Source: Chloroflexota bacterium (GTDB lineage Bacteria > Chloroflexota > Dehalococcoidia > GIF9 > UBA5629). From it: DNA of 10,988 nt. The notes under the pieces were generated by a model. That model was given only the letters and a program-made list of their open reading frames with translations. It was not told the origin of the DNA and did no database searches. The DNA lies in NCBI GenBank assembly GCA_026389675.1, contig JAPLHJ010000116.1:1-10988 (forward strand), read 5' to 3'. The position numbers and the translations under genes are program-made. Below, one piece after another: positions 1-8,304 of the stretch (its first letter is position 1; each line of letters begins with the position of its first letter).

Positions 1-135
1 TGGGATTGCTTCGTCGCTATGCTCCTCGCAAAGACAGTGTCAAGAAGTCATTGCGAGCCCGAAGGGCGCGGCAATGTCATCGTTAGTGCCGTTAATCCCT
101 GGGATTGCTTCGTCGCTGTGCTCCTCGCAAAGACA
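1..135. repeat. Cluster of three related palindromic intergenic repeats
   Basis: Two copies of a 36-base unit (1-36 and 100-135) start with TGGGATTGCTTCGTCGCT and differ at one base. Between them, 49-76 (CATTGCGAGC...GCGGCAATG) is a diverged copy in the opposite orientation. Each unit can fold on itself because its ends, ATTGC/GCAAT, are complementary, and opposite copies can pair with each other. Repeats of this look are common between genes in anaerobic environmental bacteria and behave like REP/MITE-type non-coding elements; that is general knowledge, not shown here. The array lies just downstream of the uppP stop codon and may extend past the left edge. No protein is encoded in it. Confidence 0.8.
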
Positions 136-168
136 TTTTTAGGCCGCTCCCCACAATAACGTAGCCTG

Positions 169-981
169 TTAAAAGCTGGTTAACCACGGCACAAGGCTGA
201 GTAGCCCGAAAAAAATGCAGAAAGCCCAGAAAGGTATCCTGGCTGCAAATTTCATGACTACGTAAATTGCCAGGAGTCCCACCGAGAACGAGCTGATGAT
301 GCCGGCTATATCGCCTGCTACCAGGCTCACTTTCCCTGTGACCAATATAGCCGCTTCAGCTATGAAAACGGCCGGGATGCTCAGGAGGAAGCTGAGCTTG
401 AGAGCCTGTGCCGGGCTGTAGCGGAAGAAAAGCAGCGTGGAAATGGTCACACCGGAACGGCTGATGCCGGGCAGGACGGAGAACCCCTGCGCTATGCCCG
501 TGACTACGCTTTCTTTCCACCCCACCGTTCTTTCGGGGCTGTATTCAGTACTTCTCTGCGCCAGCTTCTGGACGATGCCAGTTGTGATCAGTAGCAGGCC
601 TACCAGGGCGGATACTATGACCGCACGCAATTGAATTTGGTCAATCCCCAGCAGGAGCAGCGGCCCTCCCAGCACACAACTCACTGCAGTGGCGATCAAC
701 AGGTAGTTAATAATGTCGCCCGGCGGTAGAGTAAATGAATTGCGTATATCGCGGAAATAAAAAGGAAGATGCTTTGACAGGTCCCAGACCTCTTTTCGGT
801 AATATACCAGCGCCGCAAACAACGTGCCGGCATGCAGCCAGATAGCCTGGTACACGGCCTCTTTAAAGTCCGTGTGAAAGAAATTCACCAGTATCAGTGT
901 GCAGATGCCTTCGCTGCTGAGGGGCAACCATTCAGCTATCCCCTGCACCGCGCCCATAACCAATCCCTGTACAATATCCAT
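169..981 (-). CDS. uppP: Undecaprenyl-diphosphate phosphatase UppP (BacA family)
   Basis: This integral membrane enzyme removes one phosphate from undecaprenyl diphosphate, regenerating the lipid carrier for peptidoglycan and other envelope polymers; the family also gives bacitracin tolerance. The 270-residue product has the usual family length. The first signature is at residues 13-25 (QGIAEWLPLSSEG, with E17 and the conserved Ser pair), the conserved His lies in WLHAGT (H50), and the second signature PGISRSG is at 171-177 with the essential Arg R175. The rest is mostly hydrophobic, with about seven or eight membrane segments. The ATG at 981 puts the first signature at the expected distance from the N-terminus. 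No Shine-Dalgarno is visible; a TATAAT lies 13 bases upstream (1000-995, minus strand), suggesting a very short leader. It is not in an obvious operon, with repeats on both sides. Confidence 0.95.
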   Translation of the reverse strand: MDIVQGLVMGAVQGIAEWLPLSSEGICTLILVNFFHTDFKEAVYQAIWLHAGTLFAALVYYRKEVWDLSKHLPFYFRDIRNSFTLPPGDIINYLLIATAVSCVLGGPLLLLGIDQIQLRAVIVSALVGLLLITTGIVQKLAQRSTEYSPERTVGWKESVVTGIAQGFSVLPGISRSGVTISTLLFFRYSPAQALKLSFLLSIPAVFIAEAAILVTGKVSLVAGDIAGIISSFSVGLLAIYVVMKFAARIPFWAFCIFFGLLSLVPWLTSF

Positions 982-1143
982 TTAAATCAGGCAGATTATA
1001 GCAGATAAGATAAAATTCTAAGCTCTGAGCTCTGAATAAATCCAAAACGCCAAGTGCCTGGTACCTGTGCAGGCAAATCGAATATGAAGGTGTCAAGTTT
1101 ACCGCGGACGGCGCCGGGGCTATTAAATCAGGCAATCAGTAGT

Positions 1144-1205
1144 GTAGGGGCGTACCTTCAGGTGCGCCCGAAAAGACGGACAGGTCTAAAGACCCGTCCC
1201 TACAG
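1144..1205. repeat. 62-base double-hairpin repeat, copy 1
   Basis: The unit begins GTAGGGGCGTACC and ends GTCCCTACAG, so its ends are inverted (GTAGGG/CCCTAC). Inside are two hairpins in series. GGGCGTACC-TTCA-GGTGCGCCC pairs over 9 positions with one wobble. GGACAGGTC-TAAA-GACCCGTCC pairs over 9 positions with one mismatch. Copy 2 at 1232-1293 is identical at all 62 bases. This organisation, paired hairpins with complementary ends, is like a REP/BIME element. Confidence 0.85.
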
Positions 1206-1231
1206 CATGATTAAGGATGTGGACAGTACCC

Positions 1232-1293
1232 GTAGGGGCGTACCTTCAGGTGCGCCCGAAAAGACGGACAGGTCTAAAGACCCGTCCCTACAG
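1232..1293. repeat. 62-base double-hairpin repeat, copy 2
   Basis: This copy is base-for-base identical to 1144-1205 and in the same orientation, separated from it by 26 unrelated bases. Identity across two copies suggests recent duplication or gene conversion. Confidence 0.85.
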
Positions 1294-1306
1294 GTTGTTT
1301 AAGGCG

Positions 1307-1335
1307 CGGACAGGTCTAAAGACCCGTCCCTACAG
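1307..1335. repeat. Half unit of the 62-base repeat (second hairpin only)
   Basis: These 29 bases (CGGACAGGTCTAAAG...CCTACAG) match the right half of the full unit exactly, beginning precisely at the second hairpin. The half unit shows that the two hairpins can occur separately. It lies about 28 bases beyond the tsaC stop codon and could act as a transcription boundary for that gene, although no T-tract follows it. Confidence 0.8.
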
Positions 1336-1362
1336 GCTGCGCCCGGCGATGAACCACTGTCA

Positions 1363-2010
1363 TTAATCCAACAAATCCATCAGGTCTTTGGCCGGGACGG
1401 CACCTTTTCTCAGGATAACCGGCGGATTCATGGTAATATCCACTACCGTTGACTCGATGCCGCCCGGGCAGGAACCGCCGTCAAGGATGAAATCCACCGT
1501 GTCACCTAACTGGTCACGGACTTCTTTTGCAGTCAGCGCCGCCGGACAATTGTGCAGGTTGGCGCTGGTTCCCACCATGGGGCGCCCCAGTTCCTGTATC
1601 AGCCGCAGCGTTATGGAGTGTCCGGGCAGGCGGACGGCTATTTTGCCGCTGCCGGCCAGGACGAGGCTATCAAAGGCGGGCGCCTTCGCGAAGACGATGG
1701 TCAGGCCGCCCGGCCAGAATCTATCCATCAAGACCGTCGCTGCGGCGGGAATAAATTCAACCAATTCCCCCAGTTGCGAGGTTTCCGCTATCAGGACGGG
1801 CAGGGGCATGGTTAACGGCCGTTTTTTGACTGCGAAAATCCTGGTTACAGCGGCATTGTTAAATATATCCGCTCCCAGACCGTAAACCGTATCGGTGGGG
1901 TAAGCTACTATGCCGCCCGAACGCATAATATCAGTAGTTTTTTTAACCTGTCCCAGCAGCGCCGGGGTTATTTTGGCCTGGAGTGAACTTTTTTCCATCT
2001 TATCCGGCAA
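1363..2010 (-). CDS. tsaC: L-threonylcarbamoyladenylate synthase, TsaC/YrdC type
   Basis: The enzyme makes threonylcarbamoyl-AMP from threonine, bicarbonate and ATP, the first step of the t6A modification at position 37 of tRNAs reading ANN codons. The 215-residue protein is one YrdC domain: SGGIVAYPTDTVYGLG at 31-46, the KKRP nucleotide/carbamate-binding motif at 62-65, FWPGGLT at 98-104, GTSAN at 147-151, and the GGIESTVVD motif at 183-191 followed by R201. It lacks the C-terminal Sua5 domain, so it is the short TsaC/YwlC-like form. The listed start is a TTG (2010-2008); an ATG four codons later (1998-1996) is equally possible, and no clear Shine-Dalgarno decides between them. It is transcribed divergently from guaA. 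Confidence 0.93.
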   Translation of the reverse strand: MPDKMEKSSLQAKITPALLGQVKKTTDIMRSGGIVAYPTDTVYGLGADIFNNAAVTRIFAVKKRPLTMPLPVLIAETSQLGELVEFIPAAATVLMDRFWPGGLTIVFAKAPAFDSLVLAGSGKIAVRLPGHSITLRLIQELGRPMVGTSANLHNCPAALTAKEVRDQLGDTVDFILDGGSCPGGIESTVVDITMNPPVILRKGAVPAKDLMDLLD

Positions 2011-2103
2011 ACCTTAAGCAGGGAAATTGTACCTTAAAACATCACATTACATAAATGTGCGGCAGATTAGATATCAGATTCGACCTGTGATATACTTCTT
2101 AAA
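2011..2103. promoter_or_regulatory. Divergent promoter region between tsaC and guaA
   Basis: For guaA, TATACT at 2091-2096 is a good -10 box ending only 7 bases before the ATG, so a transcript from it would be leaderless or nearly so; no convincing -35 is seen. The box overlaps one arm of a small inverted repeat (ATATCA at 2071-2076, TGATAT at 2088-2093), a possible operator. For tsaC on the minus strand, TACAAT (2031-2026) with TTATGT 17 bases upstream (2054-2049) is a candidate. These calls rest on box matches only. Confidence 0.35.
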
Positions 2104-3780
2104 ATGGAAGAGGGTAACGGGAAGGCGGCCAGCCACCGCATCGTGGCCAGCGATGACATAGAGGTTTCTACTTACCTCGAGATAGCCAAGGAGAAACAGG
2201 GCGTTCAGGCTGCGCCCAAACCCGGAGATATACCTCACGGTGTCAGGGAGGCGGTGGCCATCATCGATTTCGGCTCGCAATACAGCCACCTGATAGCGCG
2301 CCGCGTGCGGGAGTGCAGCGTTTACTGCGAGCTTTTCCCCTATGATTCACCCCTTAGCAAGATAATGTCGATCAATCCGCGCGGCTTCATCCTGTCGGGC
2401 GGTCCGGCCAGCGTCTATGAGAAGAACGCGCCCTTAACTCCGGTCGGGATCTACGAAAGCCACCTGCCGGTGCTGGGCATTTGCTACGGCATGCAGTCGA
2501 TAACCCACCAGCTCGGCGGCACGGTTGCGCCCGGCAGCAAGCATGAATACGGCCAGGCTGTCCTGCATGTCAGCGACCAGAGCTCGCCGCTTTTCAAGGA
2601 TCTGGATAGCTCGCTGACGGTCTGGATGAGCCACGGCGACGAGATAATGGAGATGCCGGCAGGCTTCCGTTCATCGGCTTACACGGAAAATTCGCCCAAC
2701 GCCGTGATTACGGACGGCGGCAAGCTCTTCGGCCTGCAGTTCCATCCCGAGGTGGCGCATACGCCGCAGGGCAAGCAGATAATCAGGAATTTCCTCTACA
2801 ACATCTGCGGGTGCCGCGGCACCTGGACGCCCGGCAATTTTATCCATGAGAGCATCGCCTCAATAAAGGAGCAGGTAGGGGATGGCAGGGTAATCTGCGC
2901 GCTGTCGGGTGGAGTGGATTCCGCGGTGGCGGCCAAGCTGGTGCACGCCGCCATCGGCGACCAGTTGACCTGCATCTTTGTCAATAACGGGCTGCTGCGG
3001 CGTGAGGAACCGGAAAGGGCGCTCGAGACCTTCCGCAAGAACCTGAGGATGAACGTGGTTTACGTGGATGCCACCGACCGCTTTCTCGACCAGTTAAAGG
3101 GTGTCATCGATCCCGAGAAAAAGAGGATCAGCATCGGCGGAGAGTTCATCAAGGTCTTTGAGAGCGAGGCCAAGAAATTGGGCAAGATAGATTTCCTTAC
3201 CCAGGGCACCCTCTATCCCGACGTAATCGAGTCCGCCACGCCGGAGACCAAGGCGGCGGCCAAGATCAAGACCCATCACAACGTGGGGGGACTGCCCTCC
3301 AAGATGGCGTTGACGCTGATAGAACCCCTGCGCTATTTATTCAAGGACGAGGTGCGGGAAGTGGGACTGGAGCTCGGTCTGCCGGAGGACATGGTCTGGC
3401 GGCAGCCGTTCCCGGGACCCGGGCTGGCCATCCGCATCATCGGTGAAGTAACCCGGGAGCGGCTGGAGATATTGCGCGGCGCCGACTGGGTAGTCATGGA
3501 CGAGATAAAGAAGGCCAAACTTTACCGGCAGATGTGGCAAACCTTCGCCATACTTACCGATGTGCACAGCGTGGGCGTGATGGGCGATTACCGCACCTAC
3601 GGCTACCTGGTGGCGGTGAGGGCGGTAACCAGCCAGGATGCCATGACCGCCGATTGGGCCAGGCTGCCCTACAACCTGCTGGCTACAGTATCGAACCGCA
3701 TTGTCAACGAGGTTCCCGGTGTTAACCGCGTGGTTTACGACATCACCAGCAAGCCCCCTTCCACTATCGAGTGGGAGTAG
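2104..3780 (+). CDS. guaA: GMP synthase, glutamine-hydrolysing
   Basis: GuaA converts XMP to GMP using ATP and ammonia released from glutamine, the last step of de novo guanine nucleotide synthesis. Residues about 51-235 form the class I glutamine amidotransferase domain: nucleophile C127 in GICYGMQ, and H214/E216 in FHPEV. From about 245 the ATP-pyrophosphatase domain follows with the P-loop LSGGVDS (267-273), GTLYPDVIES (368-377) and RQPFPGPGLAIRI (433-445). The C-terminal dimerisation/XMP-binding domain ends in the family signature KPPSTIEWE. At 558 residues it is longer than the usual 510-525 because about 50 residues precede the first conserved strand (AVAIIDFGSQY). A GTG at 2254-2256 would give a standard length, but its purine-rich upstream run sits only 2 bases away, so the ATG is kept. 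The metallophosphoesterase gene follows after 13 bases. Confidence 0.96.
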   Translation: MEEGNGKAASHRIVASDDIEVSTYLEIAKEKQGVQAAPKPGDIPHGVREAVAIIDFGSQYSHLIARRVRECSVYCELFPYDSPLSKIMSINPRGFILSGGPASVYEKNAPLTPVGIYESHLPVLGICYGMQSITHQLGGTVAPGSKHEYGQAVLHVSDQSSPLFKDLDSSLTVWMSHGDEIMEMPAGFRSSAYTENSPNAVITDGGKLFGLQFHPEVAHTPQGKQIIRNFLYNICGCRGTWTPGNFIHESIASIKEQVGDGRVICALSGGVDSAVAAKLVHAAIGDQLTCIFVNNGLLRREEPERALETFRKNLRMNVVYVDATDRFLDQLKGVIDPEKKRISIGGEFIKVFESEAKKLGKIDFLTQGTLYPDVIESATPETKAAAKIKTHHNVGGLPSKMALTLIEPLRYLFKDEVREVGLELGLPEDMVWRQPFPGPGLAIRIIGEVTRERLEILRGADWVVMDEIKKAKLYRQMWQTFAILTDVHSVGVMGDYRTYGYLVAVRAVTSQDAMTADWARLPYNLLATVSNRIVNEVPGVNRVVYDITSKPPSTIEWE

Positions 3781-3793
3781 GCCCTTACCTGAT

Positions 3794-4588
3794 ATGAAGA
3801 TAGCTGCCATCGGCGACCCCCACGGCAACCTGGAGAAGATCACTAAAATCCCGCTTGACCATGTAGACCTGATACTGCTGACAGGTGACCTGGGGAAGAC
3901 CGATATGTTGCGCAGGCAGGCGCTGCAATACCTAAACATCCCCAACCCGGGGCCCAAAGAAAAGCGCTCTCACGCAGAGGGGTTCCGGCAGGCCTTCCTG
4001 ACCGCGCATGAAACGGCCCTCAAGCTGGCCGGCTACCTGGCCGGCTTCTGCCCGGTATTTATCGTGCGGGGAAACGCCGACCTGTCAAACTACGATACAC
4101 GGAAATTTTCACGTACTTTTGGCATAGAGCTTCCTTTTCTCTACCAGGATTTGAGGGCTATCCGCGGTGTGCGCCTGATAGATAACCAGGTGGCTGATTT
4201 CGGGGGCTTACGGATAGGCGGGATAAAGTATTTCACCGATATTTGCTGGGCCGAGGAATTCGAGCTTGCCGGCATTGAGAAGATACGCCGCAGGGCGCTG
4301 CAGGATACCGGTAAAATTAGCGGCGTGCTGGGGCGCTTCGGTCGTGTGGATATACTGCTTACCCATGTGCCTCCCTACGCTGTGCTGGACAGGGTTGATT
4401 CCGCCTCGATACCGCCCACCTGGATAGGCCGGCATGCGGGAAGCAAAACTGTGCTGGAATATATTTTGCGGGAGCAGCCGGGCTACGTTTTCTGCGGTCA
4501 CATACACGAAAGCGAGGGCTTTGAGAAAGTAGGCAGTGCGGCGGTTTACAACCTGGGAATGGGCGGCTCCAAAATAGTCGAGCTATAA
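3794..4588 (+). CDS. Calcineurin-like metallophosphoesterase
   Basis: The 264-residue product has the full set of dinuclear-metal motifs of the calcineurin-like phosphoesterase fold: GDPHGN (D8, H10), GDLGK (D32), GNAD (N94, in place of the usual GNH[DE]), THVPP (H191) and CGHIHE (H236, H238). The family hydrolyses phosphomonoesters or phosphodiesters; the substrate cannot be told from sequence. I chose the ATG at 3794, 13 bases after the guaA stop, because it puts the first strand (MKIAAIGD) at the N-terminus as is normal. A longer frame from 3701 would overlap guaA with non-conserved sequence. No strong Shine-Dalgarno is present, and it is probably co-transcribed with guaA. The replacement of the conserved His by Ala in GN-A-D is unusual for the family core. 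The gene ends immediately before the rRNA promoter. Confidence 0.88.
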   Translation: MKIAAIGDPHGNLEKITKIPLDHVDLILLTGDLGKTDMLRRQALQYLNIPNPGPKEKRSHAEGFRQAFLTAHETALKLAGYLAGFCPVFIVRGNADLSNYDTRKFSRTFGIELPFLYQDLRAIRGVRLIDNQVADFGGLRIGGIKYFTDICWAEEFELAGIEKIRRRALQDTGKISGVLGRFGRVDILLTHVPPYAVLDRVDSASIPPTWIGRHAGSKTVLEYILREQPGYVFCGHIHESEGFEKVGSAAVYNLGMGGSKIVEL

Positions 4589-4589
4589 T

Positions 4590-4618
4590 TTGACAAATAA
4601 TTTATATCTGCATATACT
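4590..4618 (+). promoter_or_regulatory. rRNA promoter P1
   Basis: A perfect -35 box TTGACA (4590-4595) is followed after exactly 17 bases by TATACT (4613-4618), five of six matches to the -10 consensus. The predicted start is near 4625. The box begins one base after the stop codon of the preceding gene. A second promoter lies 57 bases downstream. Confidence 0.8.
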
Positions 4619-4646
4619 TTCAGAGCATGCGAGAAACGAGCGACAG

Positions 4647-4675
4647 TTGATTTAAGCGTTTTCTTGGTGTATACT
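4647..4675 (+). promoter_or_regulatory. rRNA promoter P2
   Basis: TTGATT (4647-4652), 17 bases, TATACT (4670-4675). The predicted start is about 4681-4682, inside the left arm of the leader hairpin. Tandem promoters with the same -10 are typical of rRNA units. Confidence 0.68.
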
Positions 4676-4678
4676 CTT

Positions 4679-4704
4679 ACAGCTTGGTGAGTACACCAGG
4701 CTGT
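4679..4704 (+). promoter_or_regulatory. Leader hairpin upstream of boxA (boxB-like or attenuator)
   Basis: ACAGCTTGGTG (4679-4689) pairs with CACCAGGCTGT (4694-4704) over 11 positions, with one G-U wobble and a four-base AGTA loop. A T-rich run (4704-4714, broken by single G and C) follows directly. Its place just before boxA matches the boxB-boxA order of rRNA leaders. The T-rich tail could also make it a weak terminator that the antitermination complex must overcome. Confidence 0.6.
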
Positions 4705-4706
4705 TT

Positions 4707-4719
4707 TGTTCTTTAACAA
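4707..4719 (+). promoter_or_regulatory. boxA rRNA antitermination site
   Basis: TGTTCTTTAACAA differs from the Escherichia coli rRNA leader boxA (TGCTCTTTAACAA) at one base. In rRNA leaders boxA RNA binds NusB-S10 and loads the antitermination complex that prevents Rho termination on untranslated rRNA. Its presence here shows that the 23S gene has its own true rRNA leader and is not merely the distal part of a 16S operon. Confidence 0.8.
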
Positions 4720-4720
4720 T

Positions 4721-4812
4721 AGAATAGTGATATTGATGAATGGTGTCTAATGTTCTAGTTGCAATGGCGCAGCAGGGCAAAGGCCGCGAGGTCTTGTGTT
4801 CATGCTGTTGTA

Positions 4813-4820
<8 letters not shown>
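4721..4820 (+). promoter_or_regulatory. Left arm of the 23S precursor processing stem
   Basis: Two blocks, 4721-4742 and 4792-4820, are complementary to the sequence after the 23S gene (7782-7801 and 7750-7778). The inner block contains GGTCAAAG, the 5' end of mature 23S, paired with CTTTGACC at its 3' end. About 49 bases (4743-4791) have no partner and would bulge out. Long stems closing the 23S precursor are RNase III substrates. Confidence 0.78.
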
Positions 4821-7749
<2,929 letters not shown>

Positions 7750-7757
<8 letters not shown>

Positions 7758-7801
7758 TATACCAGAATGAGCACAAAACTTCATTCGTCAATCACTATTC
7801 T
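7750..7801 (+). promoter_or_regulatory. Right arm of the 23S precursor processing stem
   Basis: The reverse complement of 7750-7778 matches 4792-4820, and that of 7782-7801 matches 4721-4742, with scattered mismatches. The arm ends 3 bases before the tRNA, so RNase III cutting would separate the 23S and tRNA precursors. The 47 bases between 23S and tRNA are wholly taken up by this arm and cannot hold a 5S gene. Confidence 0.78.
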
Positions 7802-7804
7802 TGC

Positions 7805-7879
7805 CGCGGGGTGGAGCAGTGGCAGCTCGTCGGGCTCATAACCCGAAGGTCGCAGGTTCAAATCCTGCCCCCGCTACCA
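7805..7879 (+). tRNA. Initiator tRNA-Met (fMet), anticodon CAT
   Basis: This 75-base tRNA starts all protein synthesis. The acceptor stem is CGCGGGG (7805-7811) with CCCCGCT (7869-7875). The first base cannot pair with its partner (C1-U72), a bacterial initiator hallmark needed for formylation. The anticodon stem has three consecutive G-C pairs (TCGGG-CTCATAA-CCCGA), the other initiator hallmark. The T arm is GCAGG-TTCAAAT-CCTGC, and CCA is encoded at 7877-7879. The D loop is short (AGTGGCA), which explains the two bases missing relative to E. coli. It lies 47 bases after 23S in the same transcription unit and is followed by a terminator. Confidence 0.96.
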
Positions 7880-7939
7880 AAAATCGAAACCAAAATGCCC
7901 GTCTTAAAAGTTTACATAAGACGGGCATTTTTCATTTTG
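7869..7939 (+). repeat. 71-base direct repeat, copy A (tRNA 3' end plus terminator)
   Basis: This stretch, from the acceptor strand of tRNA-fMet through the terminator T-run, aligns without gaps to 9691-9761 with 62 of 71 positions identical. Copy A is functional, serving the tRNA and its terminator. The two copies bracket the desulforedoxin-like and CoA-transferase genes. Confidence 0.8.
7892..7938 (+). terminator. Intrinsic terminator of the 23S-tRNA unit
   Basis: A perfect 12-base stem, ATGCCCGTCTTA (7895-7906) with TAAGACGGGCAT (7917-7928), is extended by three A-T pairs, with a 10-base loop and followed by TTTTTCATTTT. It begins about 13 bases after the tRNA CCA end and closes the stable-RNA operon. 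Confidence 0.92.
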
Positions 7940-8102
7940 CTAATAGAAAGCCATCGGAGTTATTAATAACAGTGACCTTCACCCGATAAATAGTAATGCT
8001 CTCAATTAGAATCTTGCACCAATGAGGGCCCATCCGATGTCGCAGCCCAATCTCATACCCGCCCTTGAAGCGATTGTACGTCGTGAAACGAAACACAAGA
8101 AT
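7940..8102. other. Gap between the rRNA/tRNA terminator and the desulforedoxin-like gene
   Basis: I recognise nothing in these 163 bases, and no 5S rRNA on either strand. On the minus strand, in the same frame as the small upstream gene, 56 codons stay open after its TAG stop (to a TGA at 7934-7932); this is short enough to be chance. Confidence 0.5.
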
Positions 8103-8246
8103 CTAATCTGATGACGGCAATGCCTTGGGTTTCTGCAACTCCATCTCCTTGCCACAACAGACCACTGAGCCTCCCCCTGCCTTGGTGCAGAGCACCTCGC
8201 TGCCGCATACTTCACACTTGAATCTTTTACCAAGCTGGTTTGCCAT
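8103..8246 (-). CDS. Desulforedoxin-like small iron protein
   Basis: This 47-residue protein carries the four-cysteine iron site of desulforedoxin: C11 and C14 in KCEVCG and the adjacent pair C30-C31 in GGGSVVCCGKEM. The spacing C-X2-C-X15-C-C is identical to that of Desulfovibrio gigas desulforedoxin and of the N-terminal domain of desulfoferrodoxin (superoxide reductase), as is the GGG...VCCG..M context. Such proteins bind one Fe per chain with four Cys ligands and act in electron transfer. The catalytic superoxide-reductase domain is absent. The start ATG (8246-8244) has a strong Shine-Dalgarno, GGAGGT, 8 bases upstream. The gene lies 58 bases downstream of the CoA-transferase B gene on the same strand and is probably co-transcribed, although no functional link is obvious. 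A general zinc-ribbon role is the main alternative. Confidence 0.85.
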   Translation of the reverse strand: MANQLGKRFKCEVCGSEVLCTKAGGGSVVCCGKEMELQKPKALPSSD

Positions 8247-8304
8247 GGTTCAATACCTCCAGGGATTAATTATAGATTGCTTTAGCGTGTTTGCAACAAC
8301 CGTC

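Larger units (their letters stand above)
982..1362. other. Gene-free gap carrying the 62-base repeat array
   Basis: No credible gene is present. The stretch holds the likely uppP promoter (TATAAT read on the minus strand at 1000-995), a 12-base direct repeat (TTAAATCAGGCA at 982-993 and 1123-1134), and the double-hairpin repeats from 1144 to 1335. Open frames across it are built from the repeats or overlap the uppP start and have no recognisable protein character. Confidence 0.6.

Noticed and set aside
1054..1302. 82-codon plus-strand frame between uppP and tsaC
   Set aside because: Most of it is the 62-base repeat translated twice, with no protein-like conservation.
1144..1335. Possible CRISPR array
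   Set aside because: The repeats are 62 bases with internal hairpins, only two and a half copies exist, the spacers are 26 and 13 bases, and no cas gene is near.
1388..1885. 165-codon plus-strand frame opposite tsaC
   Set aside because: It is a shadow of tsaC, whose minus-strand product carries all the YrdC motifs.
3701..3793. Upstream extension of the metallophosphoesterase frame overlapping guaA
   Set aside because: The 31 added residues lie in another frame of the conserved guaA 3' end and precede the natural first strand of the fold.
3337..3957. 206-codon minus-strand frame across the guaA end
   Set aside because: It is antisense to conserved guaA and metallophosphoesterase sequence and has no recognisable domain.
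7932..8102. 56 open codons after the TAG of the desulforedoxin-like gene, suggesting stop read-through
   Set aside because: An opening this short is not rare by chance, it runs into the rRNA-unit terminator, and no recoding signal was recognised.
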